NCBI GenBank assembly: GCA_034509735.1
Contig: JACGWO010000012.1
Coordinates: 1,178,001-1,242,000, forward strand
Reading direction: 5' to 3'
Source: Sesamum alatum
Taxonomy: Eukaryota > Streptophyta > Magnoliopsida > Lamiales > Pedaliaceae
DNA: 64,000 bases
The translations under genes were made by a program, and so were the position numbers. Positions 22,515-34,037 of this stretch are shown one piece after another (the stretch's first letter is position 1; every line of letters begins with the position of its first letter). Below the pieces are notes generated by a model. That model had not been told where the DNA came from and ran no database searches. It worked only from the letters and a program-made list of their open reading frames with translations.

Positions 22515-23800
22515 CAGTGGTCTACTTTTCATTCATGACATAGTGCAGCTTGTTTTAAGTACGATAGACGTGCCACGGCTCGTGAGACCATGCTATCGAC
22601 CTAAATTAGCTTCCTCACTATGCCATGGATTGGAAGGCATGGACAAACTCCTAGAGTCCATGTCCATTTTTTTCTAGGGCCTAATATTTTTTCATTGGTA
22701 CAACCAATGTGAGAGTAGTAAATGACCGAGATCTCATATGTATAAATATAAACACATTCATCCATAATGCGTAAATAAATAAATTGCATCCCATAGCAGT
22801 TATATGATAAATAAAATCCATTCATCCATCATAACAGCCACATGAAAAATTAAAGCCTAGCACGCCCCTGTTGGATAATCACGAGCCCGAATCCTATGCG
22901 ACCTACTGAACCGCAGTGGATCTATGGTCAATCTAGGGTTGGTCCTACACTATTACATTAATAGTAACCCAATCATCATTGTGATGGGCCTTGGTCTCTT
23001 TTCTCTTTCATTTCTTCATGGAAACTCCTTGATCTCCGTTCTGGGCTCTCCATGTGGACCTTCCTTCTTCTTCACCAAATACATAAAAAATAAAACCTCA
23101 CTCCTATTCTACTCTCATTACATATTAAAATGAAACCCCAACGAAAACCCGAGGGGAGTACATAAGGAGGGAGAAAGAGTGCCTTATTATTACAAGGCAA
23201 CTAGAAGGGGAGAAGACGAAAGCAGAAAGAGGCACACAGGCCCAACATAAAATTAAACCATAAATTCGGTCTAGGGCTCGCGATCATCCATTTTCATTCC
23301 ACGCACATAATCACATGATCCAATCACATAAATATATGCTAACATTCCATGATTACCAATCACATCAATCCATGATAAAATAAATGTGTCACGTATGAAA
23401 AGATATGGTACAACCATTGGTAATAATTTTTCCCGTTTTACGAAGACCTTTCCTCATTATTTGCAGGTAAATTATCCCCGGGATTCCAAATCCAATAAAC
23501 TTAACCTCCCAAAATAATGTTCTTAAAAGATAAGCAAAATTTAAACAAAATAAATTTTCGGAATTAATCCAAAATATTAAATAATTGAAAATAACGAGAA
23601 AAAACGACGACGTCATCCGGCTGCCGCCACCCGCAGCAGTCAACTGGCGCGCAGGCGCTGCCAGACCGGGCGCGCGCGCGCAGGCCCCTGCCTGCCTTCG
23701 CGCATGCCTGGTCGGCAGCACTGCGCATGGCCGCACGCCGGCAGGCCGCTGCACGCGCAGGCTCCTCTGCCCGCGCGCGCCAGCCTCCGGCCTCCACCGT
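22515..23800 (-). other. Leader of element 2, distal part with GC-rich block
   Basis: Begins with CAGTG, the duplication of element 4, then follows the element 1 leader: the altered dyad CACGGCTCGTG (~22574), the CATGGATTGGAAGGCATGG and AATCTAGGGTTGGTCC segments, and a GC-rich block at about 23620-23800. It ends by fusion to LINE-1 instead of reaching a PBS. Short ORFs on either strand show no domain. Confidence 0.8.
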
Positions 23801-23849
23801 GCGTTAATGATATGTTTACCATGACATCGAATGGAGGCCCATCTGCTGC

Positions 23850-26800
23850 CTAAAATCCATGAAGAATGAGGCCGTTGAATCTTGGTACGCTATCTAAGAT
23901 GGGAGAGGCATCTCCAGGAGAAAGTGCATTCAAAGAAGAGGTGAACGTGGCTCTTAGCCATTTGGAATTATAGAGGACGCACTCCCAAGAATCCGGAGGG
24001 CACCAAGGCTTATCTGTGGTAGAGAGACGCTCTCTAATAGCGAGCCACGGAATAAAAAGATTTCGGTGAATGCGGAAAGGGCCACGGAATAAGGAAGACC
24101 ACTCCACCTTCGGTCCGGGGGGTTGGAAGATGCCCAGAGCGTCCGAGTTAGAGAGTGTATCGTTATGGGAGCTCCAAAGAATCCGAGAGGGTCCAGGGGA
24201 GATCGGAGGGAGAGAAGCCAAGATATCAAAAAGTTCAAAAAGTGATAGACCTGTTCCATTGCCCCGAACGGATGACAGACCCCAAAGATGCATCGAGCGG
24301 GATGCCGGTGATAGCGGGACCCTGGGGAAACCGGTGAATGAGAACACCCAGGGGGTGGCAAGGGTCCTGCCAAAGTTGGAATTGAGGGTCCAAGCCAATC
24401 TGAAAACGAGCCCCATTATGAAGAAAATGACAAAGCCGAATCATTTTGCGCCAACTCCAAGACCCAATAGTCGGGGAGATAGTCCAAATAGTTGCTTTCC
24501 GAAGCCGATATTGCCAAATCCATTGAGCCCAAATTGAGTGGGGGGAGCGCTGAAGGACATCCCATAAATGTCGGATCATAAGGGATTGATTTAATGGAGC
24601 AATAGGTCTAATTCCAAGACCTCCCTCATCTTTTGGTCGACACACTTGTTCCCAAGCGACTTTTGCATAACCTCTATCAGAATGCCCTTGCCAAAGGAAT
24701 TTATGGAATTTCTTCTCAATAATTTTAATGACTACTTTCGGAAGGAAGAACGCCGAGCTCCAATAGGTGTGAAGAGAAGAGAGGACCGATTTGATGAGTA
24801 TATGATGGAGGTCCGAGCGCAGGGGCTCAGGGGCTTGAAAACCAAGTATATGATGGAGGTCCAGGCGCAGGGGCTCAGCTGACTTAGAGAGGATAAGTTG
24901 ACTTTTGTCATGGTTAACCTGAAGGCCCGAGGCAAGAGATAACCATTCCAGGGCGTCACTGAAAACCTGGATCGAGGGGGCTTTCGCACGGCAAAAGAGG
25001 ATAAGGGCATCACCAAAGGAAAGACAGAAGAGGCCCAGTTCCTTGCATTGCGGGTGAAATTCAAAAGGTTTTTCAGCAATAGATTTTTGGAGCTGGAGAT
25101 GAAAGACTTCCATGCATAAGACGAAGAGGTAGGGGAGACGGATCTCCCTGTCGAAGTCCCCTACTACCTTGGAAAAATCTGTGGGGCTCACCGTTGAGGC
25201 AAATGGAAAATGAAGTGGTGGAAATGCATTCCTCAATCCATGCAATGAGGATATCCGGGAATTGGAATAGTCGAAGTACTGCAATAATGAAGTCCCACTC
25301 TAGAGAGTCAAAAGCTTTCCAAAGGTCAACTTTAAGCGCGGCTCTAGGAGGACCACTTTTCCGATTGTACCCGCTGAATAGCTCTTGGGCAAGAAGGATG
25401 TTGTCCGAAATTCTTCTTCCTGGAACAAAGGCATTTTGTGACGGGCTGATAATGTGCTCAAGGACTGGTTTGATGCGCTGAACAATGATCTTAGAGATGA
25501 CCTTGTAGAGGATATTACAGCAAGAGATTGGACGAAAATCTTTCACAAACCCCGGGAGTTGAACTTTTGGGACAAGTGTAATGATGGTGGCATTGATTTG
25601 CTTAAGAATTTTACTGGAGAGGAAGAATTCCCGAGTAGCAGCAACAAATTCATCACCAATAATGGGCCAAGCAGCTTTGAAGAAAGCAGATGAGAAGCCA
25701 TCAGGACCCGGAGAGTTATCATCCGGAATGTCAAAAAGAGCCGATTTGATGTCACCGTGTGTAACCGGTTGGGTCATTCCAAAGCTTAACTCAGCAGGGA
25801 TAGAATAGCGGAGGAAAGGAACCAAGTGGCTCAGTAAGACGGTGGATCATCTTCTAGGGCCCCCGAGTAAGCGCTCATAAAAGCTCATGAATTCGGACTG
25901 CACCTTATTCGGGGAAGTGAGAAGAGCCCCGTCATTATTGTGGATTTGGAAGACACAAAATACTGAACGTCTTGTAGCCACTTTCCAGAAGAATAATTTT
26001 GAGCAATCATCACCCCCTTTAAGCCAAAGCATTTTTGATCTTTGTTTAAGCATTTCCAATTCAAGAAAGGTAGTACGAGCAACAAGGATTTTGCACAGGC
26101 GCTCAATCTGCAGGAGAAGAGGTTGATGCCGTAGTCGGATCAAGTGAGTCTGCACAATAGATAAGAATTTCGTAGCCATTTTGACATTGGCCGATAAGTC
26201 ACCCTTTTCCTTCCTCATAGATGGAAAATAGGTTTGAGGAGCTTAAGTTTCCTCGTGACTGAGTACAAAGAAGTCCCGTGAATAGAAGCAGCCCAAGCCT
26301 TACCAACTTCCAATAGAAAACCATGACAAGCTGTAAAGAAGTTGTCAAATTAGAACATGGTGGGCGGGGGGGAGGAGCATGTCCCTGGAGAACAAGAGGA
26401 GAATGGTCTGAAGTTCAGGGAGTGCCGCATAAAACAGATGATCCAGGCCATTTGGAGATCCATTCATCGTTAGCCAAAGCTCGGTCAAGGCGCTTCCAAA
26501 GGCTGCGTGCCCCGTCACTACAATTATGCCAAGTGAAGCGCGCACCAGAGGTGGGGAGATGTAATAAACCGGAGCAAGAGATACAGTTGCTAAATTGCTC
26601 CATACCATTCGAATATCCCCGAAACACCACAGACTTCACTCAAATCAATAACTGCATTAAAATCACCAAGGACAAGCCAAGGAAAAGCAACAACAGATAA
26701 AGAGAGTTCATATAGTTTAGACCAGAGATCGCGGCGAGCGATAGAATCATTTGCACCGTAAGCAAAGGTAACAAAGCAGAGATCATGCGAGCAATGCATG

Positions 26801-27084
26801 GTGACACGGCAATGCACAAATTGGGGCCCAGAGTCAACAACATCAATATCAAGTTCAAAATTATTCCACGCAATCCATAAACGGTTACTGGGCCTAGAAT
26901 AGTCAATAAACCAACTCCAATTGGGGAGTAAGCGTACCTTTATTCGATTAATATTGGTGTGGGAGACCCGTGTTTCAAGGAGACCAATAAGATGGAGCCG
27001 AAATTCATGGACAAGCGAAGCAACGGCTTGTTGGTGGTCTTGACGATTAAGACCCCGCACATTCCAAGCGGTTGCTCTAATCAT
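23850..27084 (-). pseudogene. LINE-1 ORF2: endonuclease and reverse transcriptase
   Basis: ATG 27084 overlaps the ORF1 stop (ATGA). Domains in order: APE-like endonuclease at 26590-27084 (TAWNVRGLN, LLETRV, GDFNAV) and its tail at 26415-26639 (GARFTWHN, RLDRALANDEW); linker 25847-26218 (SKMLWLKGGDDCSKLFFWKV); RT 25073-25825 (SPGPDGF, FRPISCCN, ALKVDLWKAFDSLEW, GLRQGDPS); RT second half 24235-25284. The usual FADD is FGDA, so a catalytic Asp is lost. A tandem duplication (~24790-24880) replaces the expected LPVRYLGVPL region before LIKSVLSSLHTYW. A C-terminal zf-RVT-like part is at 23850-24416. Several frameshifts: dead. Confidence 0.87.
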
Positions 27085-28517
27085 TTGTAACCTTGCGGTG
27101 GGCTGCATTTGTTAGGGCTCGGAGAGGTCAAATCAGCATCAAGTGGCAGCTCACCGAGAGCATCAAAAGGATTATGGGTGGTGATGCTCTGAATGTTCCC
27201 ATCTAGGGGAGGAGCAAAGCCGTCGGCAGAAGCCCGAGGGGGGCGATCAGAAGGGGTTGGGGGATGCGCAAGAGTGCAAGCTGAAGAATCCACGGGAGAT
27301 GAGGCCCGAGGGTTGGGGGGGGGGCAACCGGGTGATTTTGAAGTGTTTGTTCTTGAATGGTGTTCACCGGGGCATTCTCGGAGGTTGTGGTCCGAGGAGG
27401 GGCTTGTTTCGGAATGTAGATAGCAGACGGTTGTTTTGTCGGCTTCTTTAATGAAGGACAAGCCTTGGCCGAGTGGCCGAGGGAGCAACATGTTCGACAT
27501 TTAGGAGGAATCCATTCATATTCAATGTCAATTCGGCATGGGGATTCCGATCCGTCCTCTGAGGGGATCATGATGGTAATGTGCTTGGGAAGAGTAGAGG
27601 AGTAATCAAGCATAACGCATACACGAACGAAATCCAGCCTCGTGCATGCCTTTGTGATAGCGTCGCTGTAAAGTGGTTTGCCAATACCGCTAGCAATAGT
27701 GCTCAGACCCTCGTCTGTCCATAGTTCAACAGGAAGGTGCCAAATGCGGATCCAAACAGGGACTTGTGTGTGGCTTTGCTTTCTTAAGACCATTCCCGGT
27801 TCCCAACGTTGAAGAACAATTGGCTGTCCTTGGAAGAGCCAAGGGCCGCTCTCAATAATCTCATCCATAGCCGAAGCATTTTCAAATGTGAAGAAGAAGA
27901 AACCATTGGTGGTGGCTGTCACTTCTTTGATACCGGGCCAATTTGCGTGAACGAAGTCCCGGAAGGGGAAGAAAGGGGGTTTGCATCCAAGGAGATATCC
28001 AACCGCCGTAGTTTCCCACCGTTTAGAACCATTTTTTATCATGTCAAGAGAGGGCCTAACAATCACTTCTCCGTTTTGGAGTTCCGGTGGAATAAACCGC
28101 AAGGACTTCTTTTTCGATAGCTCGCAAGAGGTAGCAAAGGCATCATTACAAGCATTCAGCCCCAAAGACACATTCGAACCACTCGGAATATTCAATTTAG
28201 GAGAAGAATAAGGCAAGAGCGGCGCAGCCGAATCAAGAACTTTAGGTGGATCAATACAAAGGCCCGTAGCAATCGGAGAATCAACATTTATATCCGGGGC
28301 AACCGGAGCATTTTTTGCAACCAAAGTGATGGGCGAATCTTGCATGAAAGAGGAAGGGGGGTCATGATTACCTTGAGTTCCAGCATGAGTGGTGATTGGA
28401 GGTGAGTTAGGAGCTGAATCAAAAGCCGAAGGCTGATTTCCGATGGTGGCCAAGGGTGAACCGTTAGTCTTATCCGGTTGCAAGGGAGAGCTCCTTTGCT
28501 TAAGGTTGTTGGAGCAG
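27081..28517 (-). pseudogene. LINE-1 ORF1, main part (DUF4283-like, CCHC knuckle)
   Basis: Nucleic-acid-binding ORF1 protein of a plant L1 LINE. The frame at 27203-28483 holds a Pro/Ser-rich stretch, the DUF4283-like region (LRFIPPELQNGEVIVRPS to WLFQGQPIVLQRWEPGM), VPVWIRIWHLPVELW, and the knuckle CRTCCSLGHSAKAC. The C-terminal end is in another frame (27081-27500), closing with LTSPSPNKCSPPQGYK and TGA at 27081-27083. A frameshift lies in the Pro-rich region near 27300-27450. The N-terminal part was separated by the solo LTR. Confidence 0.86.
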
Positions 28518-30484
28518 TGTTAGAAAAGGTGACCATATAGCCAATCTTGGCAGGCAAAATGTAACCTATGTCTAGACAATTTCAGGGATTTGATAAATCA
28601 TTAATGAATAAAGAAGTGAAATTCATTTGGCATTACTTTATTTGTGTTCACTTTCTCTGCATTACGTATATGTTCACTACGCAAATAAAGCCCACAGACT
28701 GAAAACGTATTTCGGGGACTGGGACTACGCTTGGAGGTAGGTCCATGAAATCAGTCCGAAAATCTCCAAGTCAAGGAATCTCGAAAATGGGTACCGAGAT
28801 TCCCCTTGAGACTTGCACTAAGCATCTGCTGTCGTATTTCATGGACAGGGGACAAAGGTCGTCTAAGCAGTGTTAGTGGGTTGGCTTGCTAGGAAGCAGC
28901 TGACTAAGGTGACTTGCGGGAACCGTCTTACGGAGGACCTTGAGTATGGTCGGCTAGGTATGACGTGTGTTCCCAGTTCCAACAGTACAGGTCAAGTCCT
29001 TTGACTTGAGGAACTGTTGAGTTTACCTGTTGTCTGGGCTGTATCTTAGATATGGTGAGAGATTGCCAAGAAACATTTGAGTAATCATATGCCACGTCTA
29101 GTGCAGCTCCGGTGTACAGAGTGATAGTAGTTTTCAAGAAAGGATCTGTCTCCTGTCAAAAGGCATTGACAGTTAAGTCTCACATATGCTCTATGTCTTG
29201 TCCCTAAAATCTGTGGCCACAGTAACTGAACAGAAGGGAAGGTTTCCCTTGCGGCGTTTAGTAAGGACAGACCGACACTTAGGTCCAAAATGGGTACCTG
29301 CATTTTCCGTGCCCTAGACCCTAAGTGGTGAGACCGAAGACAGATGGACAAGTGTACTATTAGAGCCTAAATGTTCATCCCCGAATATTCACCTAGTCTC
29401 TAGTGCCATGGACCGTTGCTAGATAGCCACCCATGGTAATAGGCGGATTCTAGGAATCCGACCAGGTCTAGCTGAAAGGTGAACCTAAAGAGTCACACAC
29501 AATCCGCACAGATTAAGTATTTAATTTAGAATTAAATATTGGAGAAATGGAATGATTAAATTGGATTTAATCGGGTCCTTTATTTTCTTGGAGATAATTA
29601 ATTCCTTTTATTAGATAAAAGGGATTAATCTAATAAATTAGATTTATTAGAAAATTAATTTAATGGGCCTAGAATAAATATTTGTATTTATTATATTTAT
29701 TTATTGCCCTTTGGAATATTTAAATAGGTTTTTAAATATTCCATTAGATTAAATTAATGGTTGAGATTAAAAGGAGAGATGGATGGCCAGGACTAATTTG
29801 ACTAGGTCAAATCACTACTTTGACTAGGACTTTGACTAGGTCAAAATCTTAGTCAAATTAGTCTTCTAGAGTTGGAGTTTGAAAAGGATTAAACTCCTCC
29901 TCTATAAATAGTCCTAGCCCCTCACCATGAGAGAGATGATGAATCTACACACACACTACACACACTCACTCGTGTGCCTCTCCCTCTCCTCTCGTCCGCC
30001 TCTCTCTCTCATTCTCCAAGAATTTGTTTCTTGTTCTTTTGTTCTTGGAACAATTGAACATAGGAGGATTAATCCCGTTAACCTAATAACGTGTGATTGA
30101 TCCATCCTCTCCAAAATACTTGTTCGTTCTCTAGCATGACGTGCAAGATACGTGGGTGGATTGCGTGTCACAATTTGGAGAATCTCACATATGAGATTTG
30201 GTGCAAATCAAGGAACAATGCGAGTACCGGTTAGATGACGAAAACGACAAATCGGTAATTCCCTTTTACCTTCTCATTTCTTCTTTTGTTTTAAACCCTA
30301 TGGCCTCCATGATTGTTTATATGCTTTTAATTCAAGAGATACACCGAACACCCGGGAACTTAAAGGGTACACCCCTTGAACGTGTTCTTTATTTTCGTAA
30401 AAAGCATGATTAAATTTTTGTTATTTAATTTTATACCGCACTTCCACATTCGCGCTATTTTCCGGGACGATCCACAATCTTTCA
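28518..30484 (+). repeat. Solo alpha LTR inside LINE-1 ORF1
   Basis: 1967 bp, TGTTAGAAAAGGTGACC to CTTTCA, flanked by AGCAG at 28513-28517 and 30485-30489. No internal element sequence adjoins it; LINE ORF1 continues on both sides. It contains the shared block (~29370-29500), a TATA box with W-boxes, and an 88-codon antisense ORF (29085-29351). Very close in sequence to the LTR at 38088-39985, including the post-TATA stretch, and distinct in detail from the LTR at 32038. Confidence 0.92.
29796..29911 (+). promoter_or_regulatory. Putative alpha LTR promoter (W-box cluster plus TATA)
   Basis: TTTGACTAGGTCAAA appears twice (29796-29810 and 29830-29844), with TTTGACTAGG between and AGTCAAA after. 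CTATAAATAG follows at 29902-29911. TTGACT is a W-box core and the inverted spacing is regular. The same design is seen at 33340-33454 and 39301-39413 (plus) and 5119-5236 and 50121-50245 (minus). Confidence 0.62.
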
Positions 30485-30960
30485 AGCAGCGGCTAAGAGC
30501 ATCCAGGTATGAAGGAGGTGCTGCTGGTCTAACATTCAAAGACGGAGGAGGAGATTCGATGTTCGGTGGCGTGGGGAGGGAGCAAACAGCCTGATTTGTG
30601 AACGTTTTTAGCATGTGGAATGGAGGTGAAAATGCCTCCAACAGCCCCCAAAGAAGGTGAAGAGACACCATGTTCAGCAACCAAAGGGTTGGCCTCAGAA
30701 ACCCTAGCAGGCGGTGGTGGAAGTTGAAGAGTCACCTGCGAGTTCGCCGGTGGAATGTGAGAGATGTTCCTCCTAGCACGTCCAGGCTCAAAAGGGATGC
30801 GATATGGGGTGAGTTCATGCTCGGAGGTGGGCTTGAGGGCTGGTGGAGCCACCAAAATTCGAGAGTCTTCCGGCGGGAGGGAGCCATATTGTTCTTGCCA
30901 TGATTCTTTGACAAGCTTCAAAGCTTCTAATCCATGAGAGTCACCTCTATCAATGATTCT
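30485..30960 (-). pseudogene. LINE-1 ORF1 N-terminal part, copy 1
   Basis: Encodes RIIDRGDSHGLEALKL, KLVKESWQEQYGSLPPEDS, HELTPYRIPFEPGRARRNIS and a Pro-rich stretch, and begins with the second AGCAG duplication. The homologous stretch of LINE-2 (HELTPFRPPLAPRRARRNIS) supports the assignment. The true ORF1 start is missing. The sequence runs into copia RT near 30960-30970 with no transposon end at the join. Confidence 0.8.
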
Positions 30961-30969
30961 TGTTGCACA

Positions 30970-32021
30970 AGAACGAATCCGACCCTTGTGTATACAAGAA
31001 GGTCAGTGGGAGCTCAATAGTGTTCCTAGTGCTTTATGTGGACGACATTCTACTCATTGGTAATGATGTTAGAATGTTAGCAAACACTAAAGCATGGTTG
31101 TCAACCCAGTTTTCCATGAAGGACTTGGGTGAAGCTTCCTACATCCTAGGCATCCAGATTGTCAGGGAAAGATCTAAAAGGATGTTAGGACTCACCCAAA
31201 ACTCGTATATGGAGAAAGTCCTAAAGAGATATCGAATGGACAACTCCAAATGAGGATTCCTTCCCATGAGGCATGGGATCAAGTTGTCCAAGAAACAGTC
31301 CCCACAGACTGATGAGGAACTTGAAAGGATGAAAGTCATCCCCTATGCTTCTGCCGTAGGTAGCATCCAATATGCGGTCCACTGCACAAGGCTTGACATT
31401 GCATACGCTTTGAGCGTAACAAGCATATATCAGTCCTGCGCAGGAGAGGCACATTGGAATGCTGTTAAGGGCATCCTTAAGTACCTAAGGAGGACTAAGG
31501 AAATGTTCCTAGTCTATGGCAATGGAGAACTAATTCTGGAAGGCTTTAGCGACGCTAGCTTCCAGTCTGATGACGATGCTGCCAAGTCTCAATCGGGGTA
31601 CATATTCAAACTCAATGGAGGAGTAGTAGCTTGGAAAAGTTCCAAGCAAGCAACCATTGCTGACTCCACCACAGAGGCTGAATACATAGCAGCTTCAGAA
31701 GCTGCTAAGGAAGTGGTTTGGATGAGAAAATACATCCAAGAGTTGGGTGTGGTGCCTAGCATCGCCGAGCCTGTTGTCATCTTCTGTGATAACAACGATG
31801 CAATAGCGCAAGCAAAGGAACCGAGATCTCATCACCGTTCCAAACACATTCTTAGACGCTACCATCTTCTTAGAGAAATGGTAGGAAGAGGTGACGTCTG
31901 GATGGACCGAATCAACTCAGCAGACAACACAACAGATCCGCTGACAAAGCCTATGTCGCAGAGCGCTCATACGCAACATCTTGAGAAGATGGGGATTAGA
32001 CATATGGGCGATTGGCTTTAA
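30970..32021 (+). pseudogene. pol: RT C-terminal half and RNase H of element 5
   Basis: One frame with a single stop at 31251-31253 (TGA where element 6 has CGA, a likely CpG transition). It keeps the RT active site LVLYVDDILLIGND, SMKDLGEASYILGIQI, and RNase H with FSDASFQSDD, ADSTTEAEYIAASEAAKE, FCDNNDAIAQAKEP, RSHHRSKHILRRYHLLRE and DPLTKPMSQ. Terminates at 32019-32021. RNase H looks complete and is the best-preserved one in the window; the RT N-terminal half is absent. Confidence 0.9.
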
Positions 32022-32037
32022 AGGTCAAGTGGGAGAT
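32021..32037 (+). promoter_or_regulatory. Polypurine tract of element 5
   Basis: AAAGGTCAAGTGGGAGAT ends one base before the TGTTAG of the 3' LTR. It overlaps the stop codon region of pol. Confidence 0.9.
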
Positions 32038-34037
32038 TGTTAGAATAGGTGACCATGTAAGCCAATTTTGGCAGGAATATGTAACCTATGTCTAGACAAT
32101 TTCAGGTGTTTGATAAAACATTTATGAATAAAGAAGTGAAGATCCATATGGCAACACTTTGTTTACGTTCACTTATATCTGCTATTACATATCTGTTCAC
32201 TACGCAAACAAAGCCCACGGACTGAGAATCGATTTCGGAGACTGGGACTATGCTTGGAGGTAGGTCCATGAAATCAGTCTTACCGAATCAATTCGAAAAT
32301 CTCCAAGTCCAGGAATCTCGAAAATGGGTATCGGGATTCCCTTTGAGACTTGCACTAAGCATCTACTGTCGTATTTCATTGACGGGTGACGAAGGTTGTC
32401 TAAGCAGTGTTAGTGGGTCAGCATGCTAGGAAGGAACTGACTGAGGTGACTCGCGGGAACCGTCTTACGAAGGACCTTGAGTATGGTCAGCAAGGTATGA
32501 CGTGAGTTCCCAGTTCTAACGGTACAGGTCAAGTCCTTTGACTTGAGGAACTGCTGAGTTTACCTGTACATCAGGTCTGTATCTTAGATATGGTGAGAGA
32601 TTGCCAAAATACTCTTGAGTAGTCATAAGCCGTGTCTAGTGCAGCTCGGGTGTACAGAGTGATAGTAGTTTCCAAGAAAGGATCTGTCTCCTGTCAAAAG
32701 GCATTGACAGTTGAGTCTCATGTATGCTCTGTGTCTTGTCCCTAAAATTTGTGGCGACAGTAACTGAACAGAAGGGAAGGTTTCCCTTGCGGCGTTTAGT
32801 AAGGACAGACCGACACTTAGGTCCAAAATGGGTACCTGCATTTTTCGTGCCGTAGACTCTAAGTGATGAGACCGAAGACAGAAGGACAAGTGTACTGTTA
32901 GAGCCTAAATGTTCATCCCCGATTATTTCACCTAGTCTCTAGTGCCATGGACCGTTGCTCGATGGCCACCCATGGTAACGGACGGATTCTAGGAATCCGA
33001 CCAAGTCTTGGTGAATGGTGAACCTAAAGAGTCACACACTGTCCACACACACTTAGTATTTAATTTGGAATTAAATATTGAAGTAAATGAATGATTAAAT
33101 TGGATTTAATCGGGTCCTATATTTTTTCTTGGAGAAAATAATTCCTTCTATTTGATAAAGGGAATTAAATTAATAAATTAAATTTATTAAGGGAATTAAT
33201 TTAATGGGCCTAGAATAAATATTAATATTTATTTATTATATTTATTTGGCCTTTTGGAATATTTAATAGGATTTAAATATTCCATTAAATTAAATTAATG
33301 GTTGAGATTTAATGGGAGAGATCAAAGGCTAAGATTGAATTTGACAAGGTCAAATTCTACTTTGACTAGGACTTTGACTAGGTCAAAATCCTAGTCAAAT
33401 TAAGCTTCTAAAGAGGTGGAGTTTAAAGAGGATTAAACTCTTCCTCTATATAAACCCCTAGCCTTGCACCTTTTGAAGGATGATGAAATTCCAACACACA
33501 CACAACACACACTCATTTTCAGCTCTCTCTCCCCTCTCTGTCGCCCGCCCTCTCTCTCCACTCTCTCCAAGAAATTCTTTTCTAGTTCTCTTGTTCTTGG
33601 AACATTAGAACTTAGATGAATCAATACCGTTAATTCATAACGTGTTGTTGATTCATCCACTCCAAAATATACTCTTGTTCGTTGCTAGCACGACGTGCAA
33701 GATACGTGGGTGGATCGTGTGTCACGATTTGGAGGGTCTGAAGAACGAGATCTCGGTGCAAAACGGTGAACAACGCGTGTAGCTGTTGAAGACGAAAACG
33801 ACAACGGGTAGGTCTCGTTTAATATTTTCGTCCTCTTTAATTTTCTACCCTATGGCCTCCATGATCATTTACATGTTGTTTACTCATGAGCTACACCGAA
33901 CACCCGGGAATCTCAAGGGTGCACCCCTTGAGCGTGTTCTTTAATTTGATTAAAGCATGCTTTAAATTTTTGTATTTTATTTTATATCGCGCTTCCGCAT
34001 TCGCGCAATTTCCCGGGATGATCCATATAATCTTTCA
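32038..34037 (+). repeat. 3' LTR of element 5, alpha type
   Basis: 2000 bp, TGTTAGAATAGGTGACCATG to CTTTCA. Contains the shared block (~32905-33040), W-boxes (33340-33400), TATA (CTATATAAAC, ~33446), a CA/CT-rich stretch, and an 88-codon antisense ORF (32623-32889). By its post-TATA sequence (CACCTTTTGAAGGATGATGA) it belongs with the LTR of element 1 rather than with 28518-30484. No PBS follows. Confidence 0.92.

Larger units (their letters stand above)
6521..23800 (-). mobile_element. Copia element 2 (Copia-A), host of elements 1, 3 and 4
   Basis: Minus-strand element in three pieces: 6521-9539 (start of RT back through gag into the leader), 14439-14468, and 22515 to about 23800 (rest of the leader). 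Removing elements 3 and 4 with one copy of each target duplication restores a continuous leader that matches the element 1 leader through the dyad and AGACAGGTAACAG. Its RT is cut by element 1 at 6521. Its PBS and 5' LTR are missing, because the GC-rich leader block fuses to LINE-1 near 23800. Confidence 0.85.
23801..30960 (-). mobile_element. LINE-1: L1-type LINE, broken by a solo LTR
   Basis: Minus-strand non-LTR retrotransposon. ORF1 is split by the LTR at 28518-30484 (N-terminal part 30960-30485, remainder 28517-27081). ORF2 (endonuclease, RT, C-terminal zinc-like region) runs from 27084 to about 23850. There is no poly-A tail, because the 3' end is fused near 23800 to the element 2 leader. 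The 5' end is also missing: ORF1 joins element 5 RT near 30960-30970. A second copy of the ORF1 start lies at 39986-40413. Confidence 0.87.
30970..34037 (+). mobile_element. Copia element 5 (Copia-A), 3' half
   Basis: Plus-strand fragment: RT from the KNESDPCVYKK stretch, RNase H, PPT and a full 3' alpha LTR. Everything upstream (5' LTR, gag, integrase, early RT) is missing. The 3' LTR end at 34037 abuts the leader of element 6, so the likely origin is an insertion of one Copia-A element into the leader of another. Confidence 0.85.

Noticed and set aside
26345..26608. 87-codon minus-strand ORF as a separate gene
   Set aside because: It is an out-of-frame shadow of the LINE endonuclease tail, which is read in the frame at 26415-26639.
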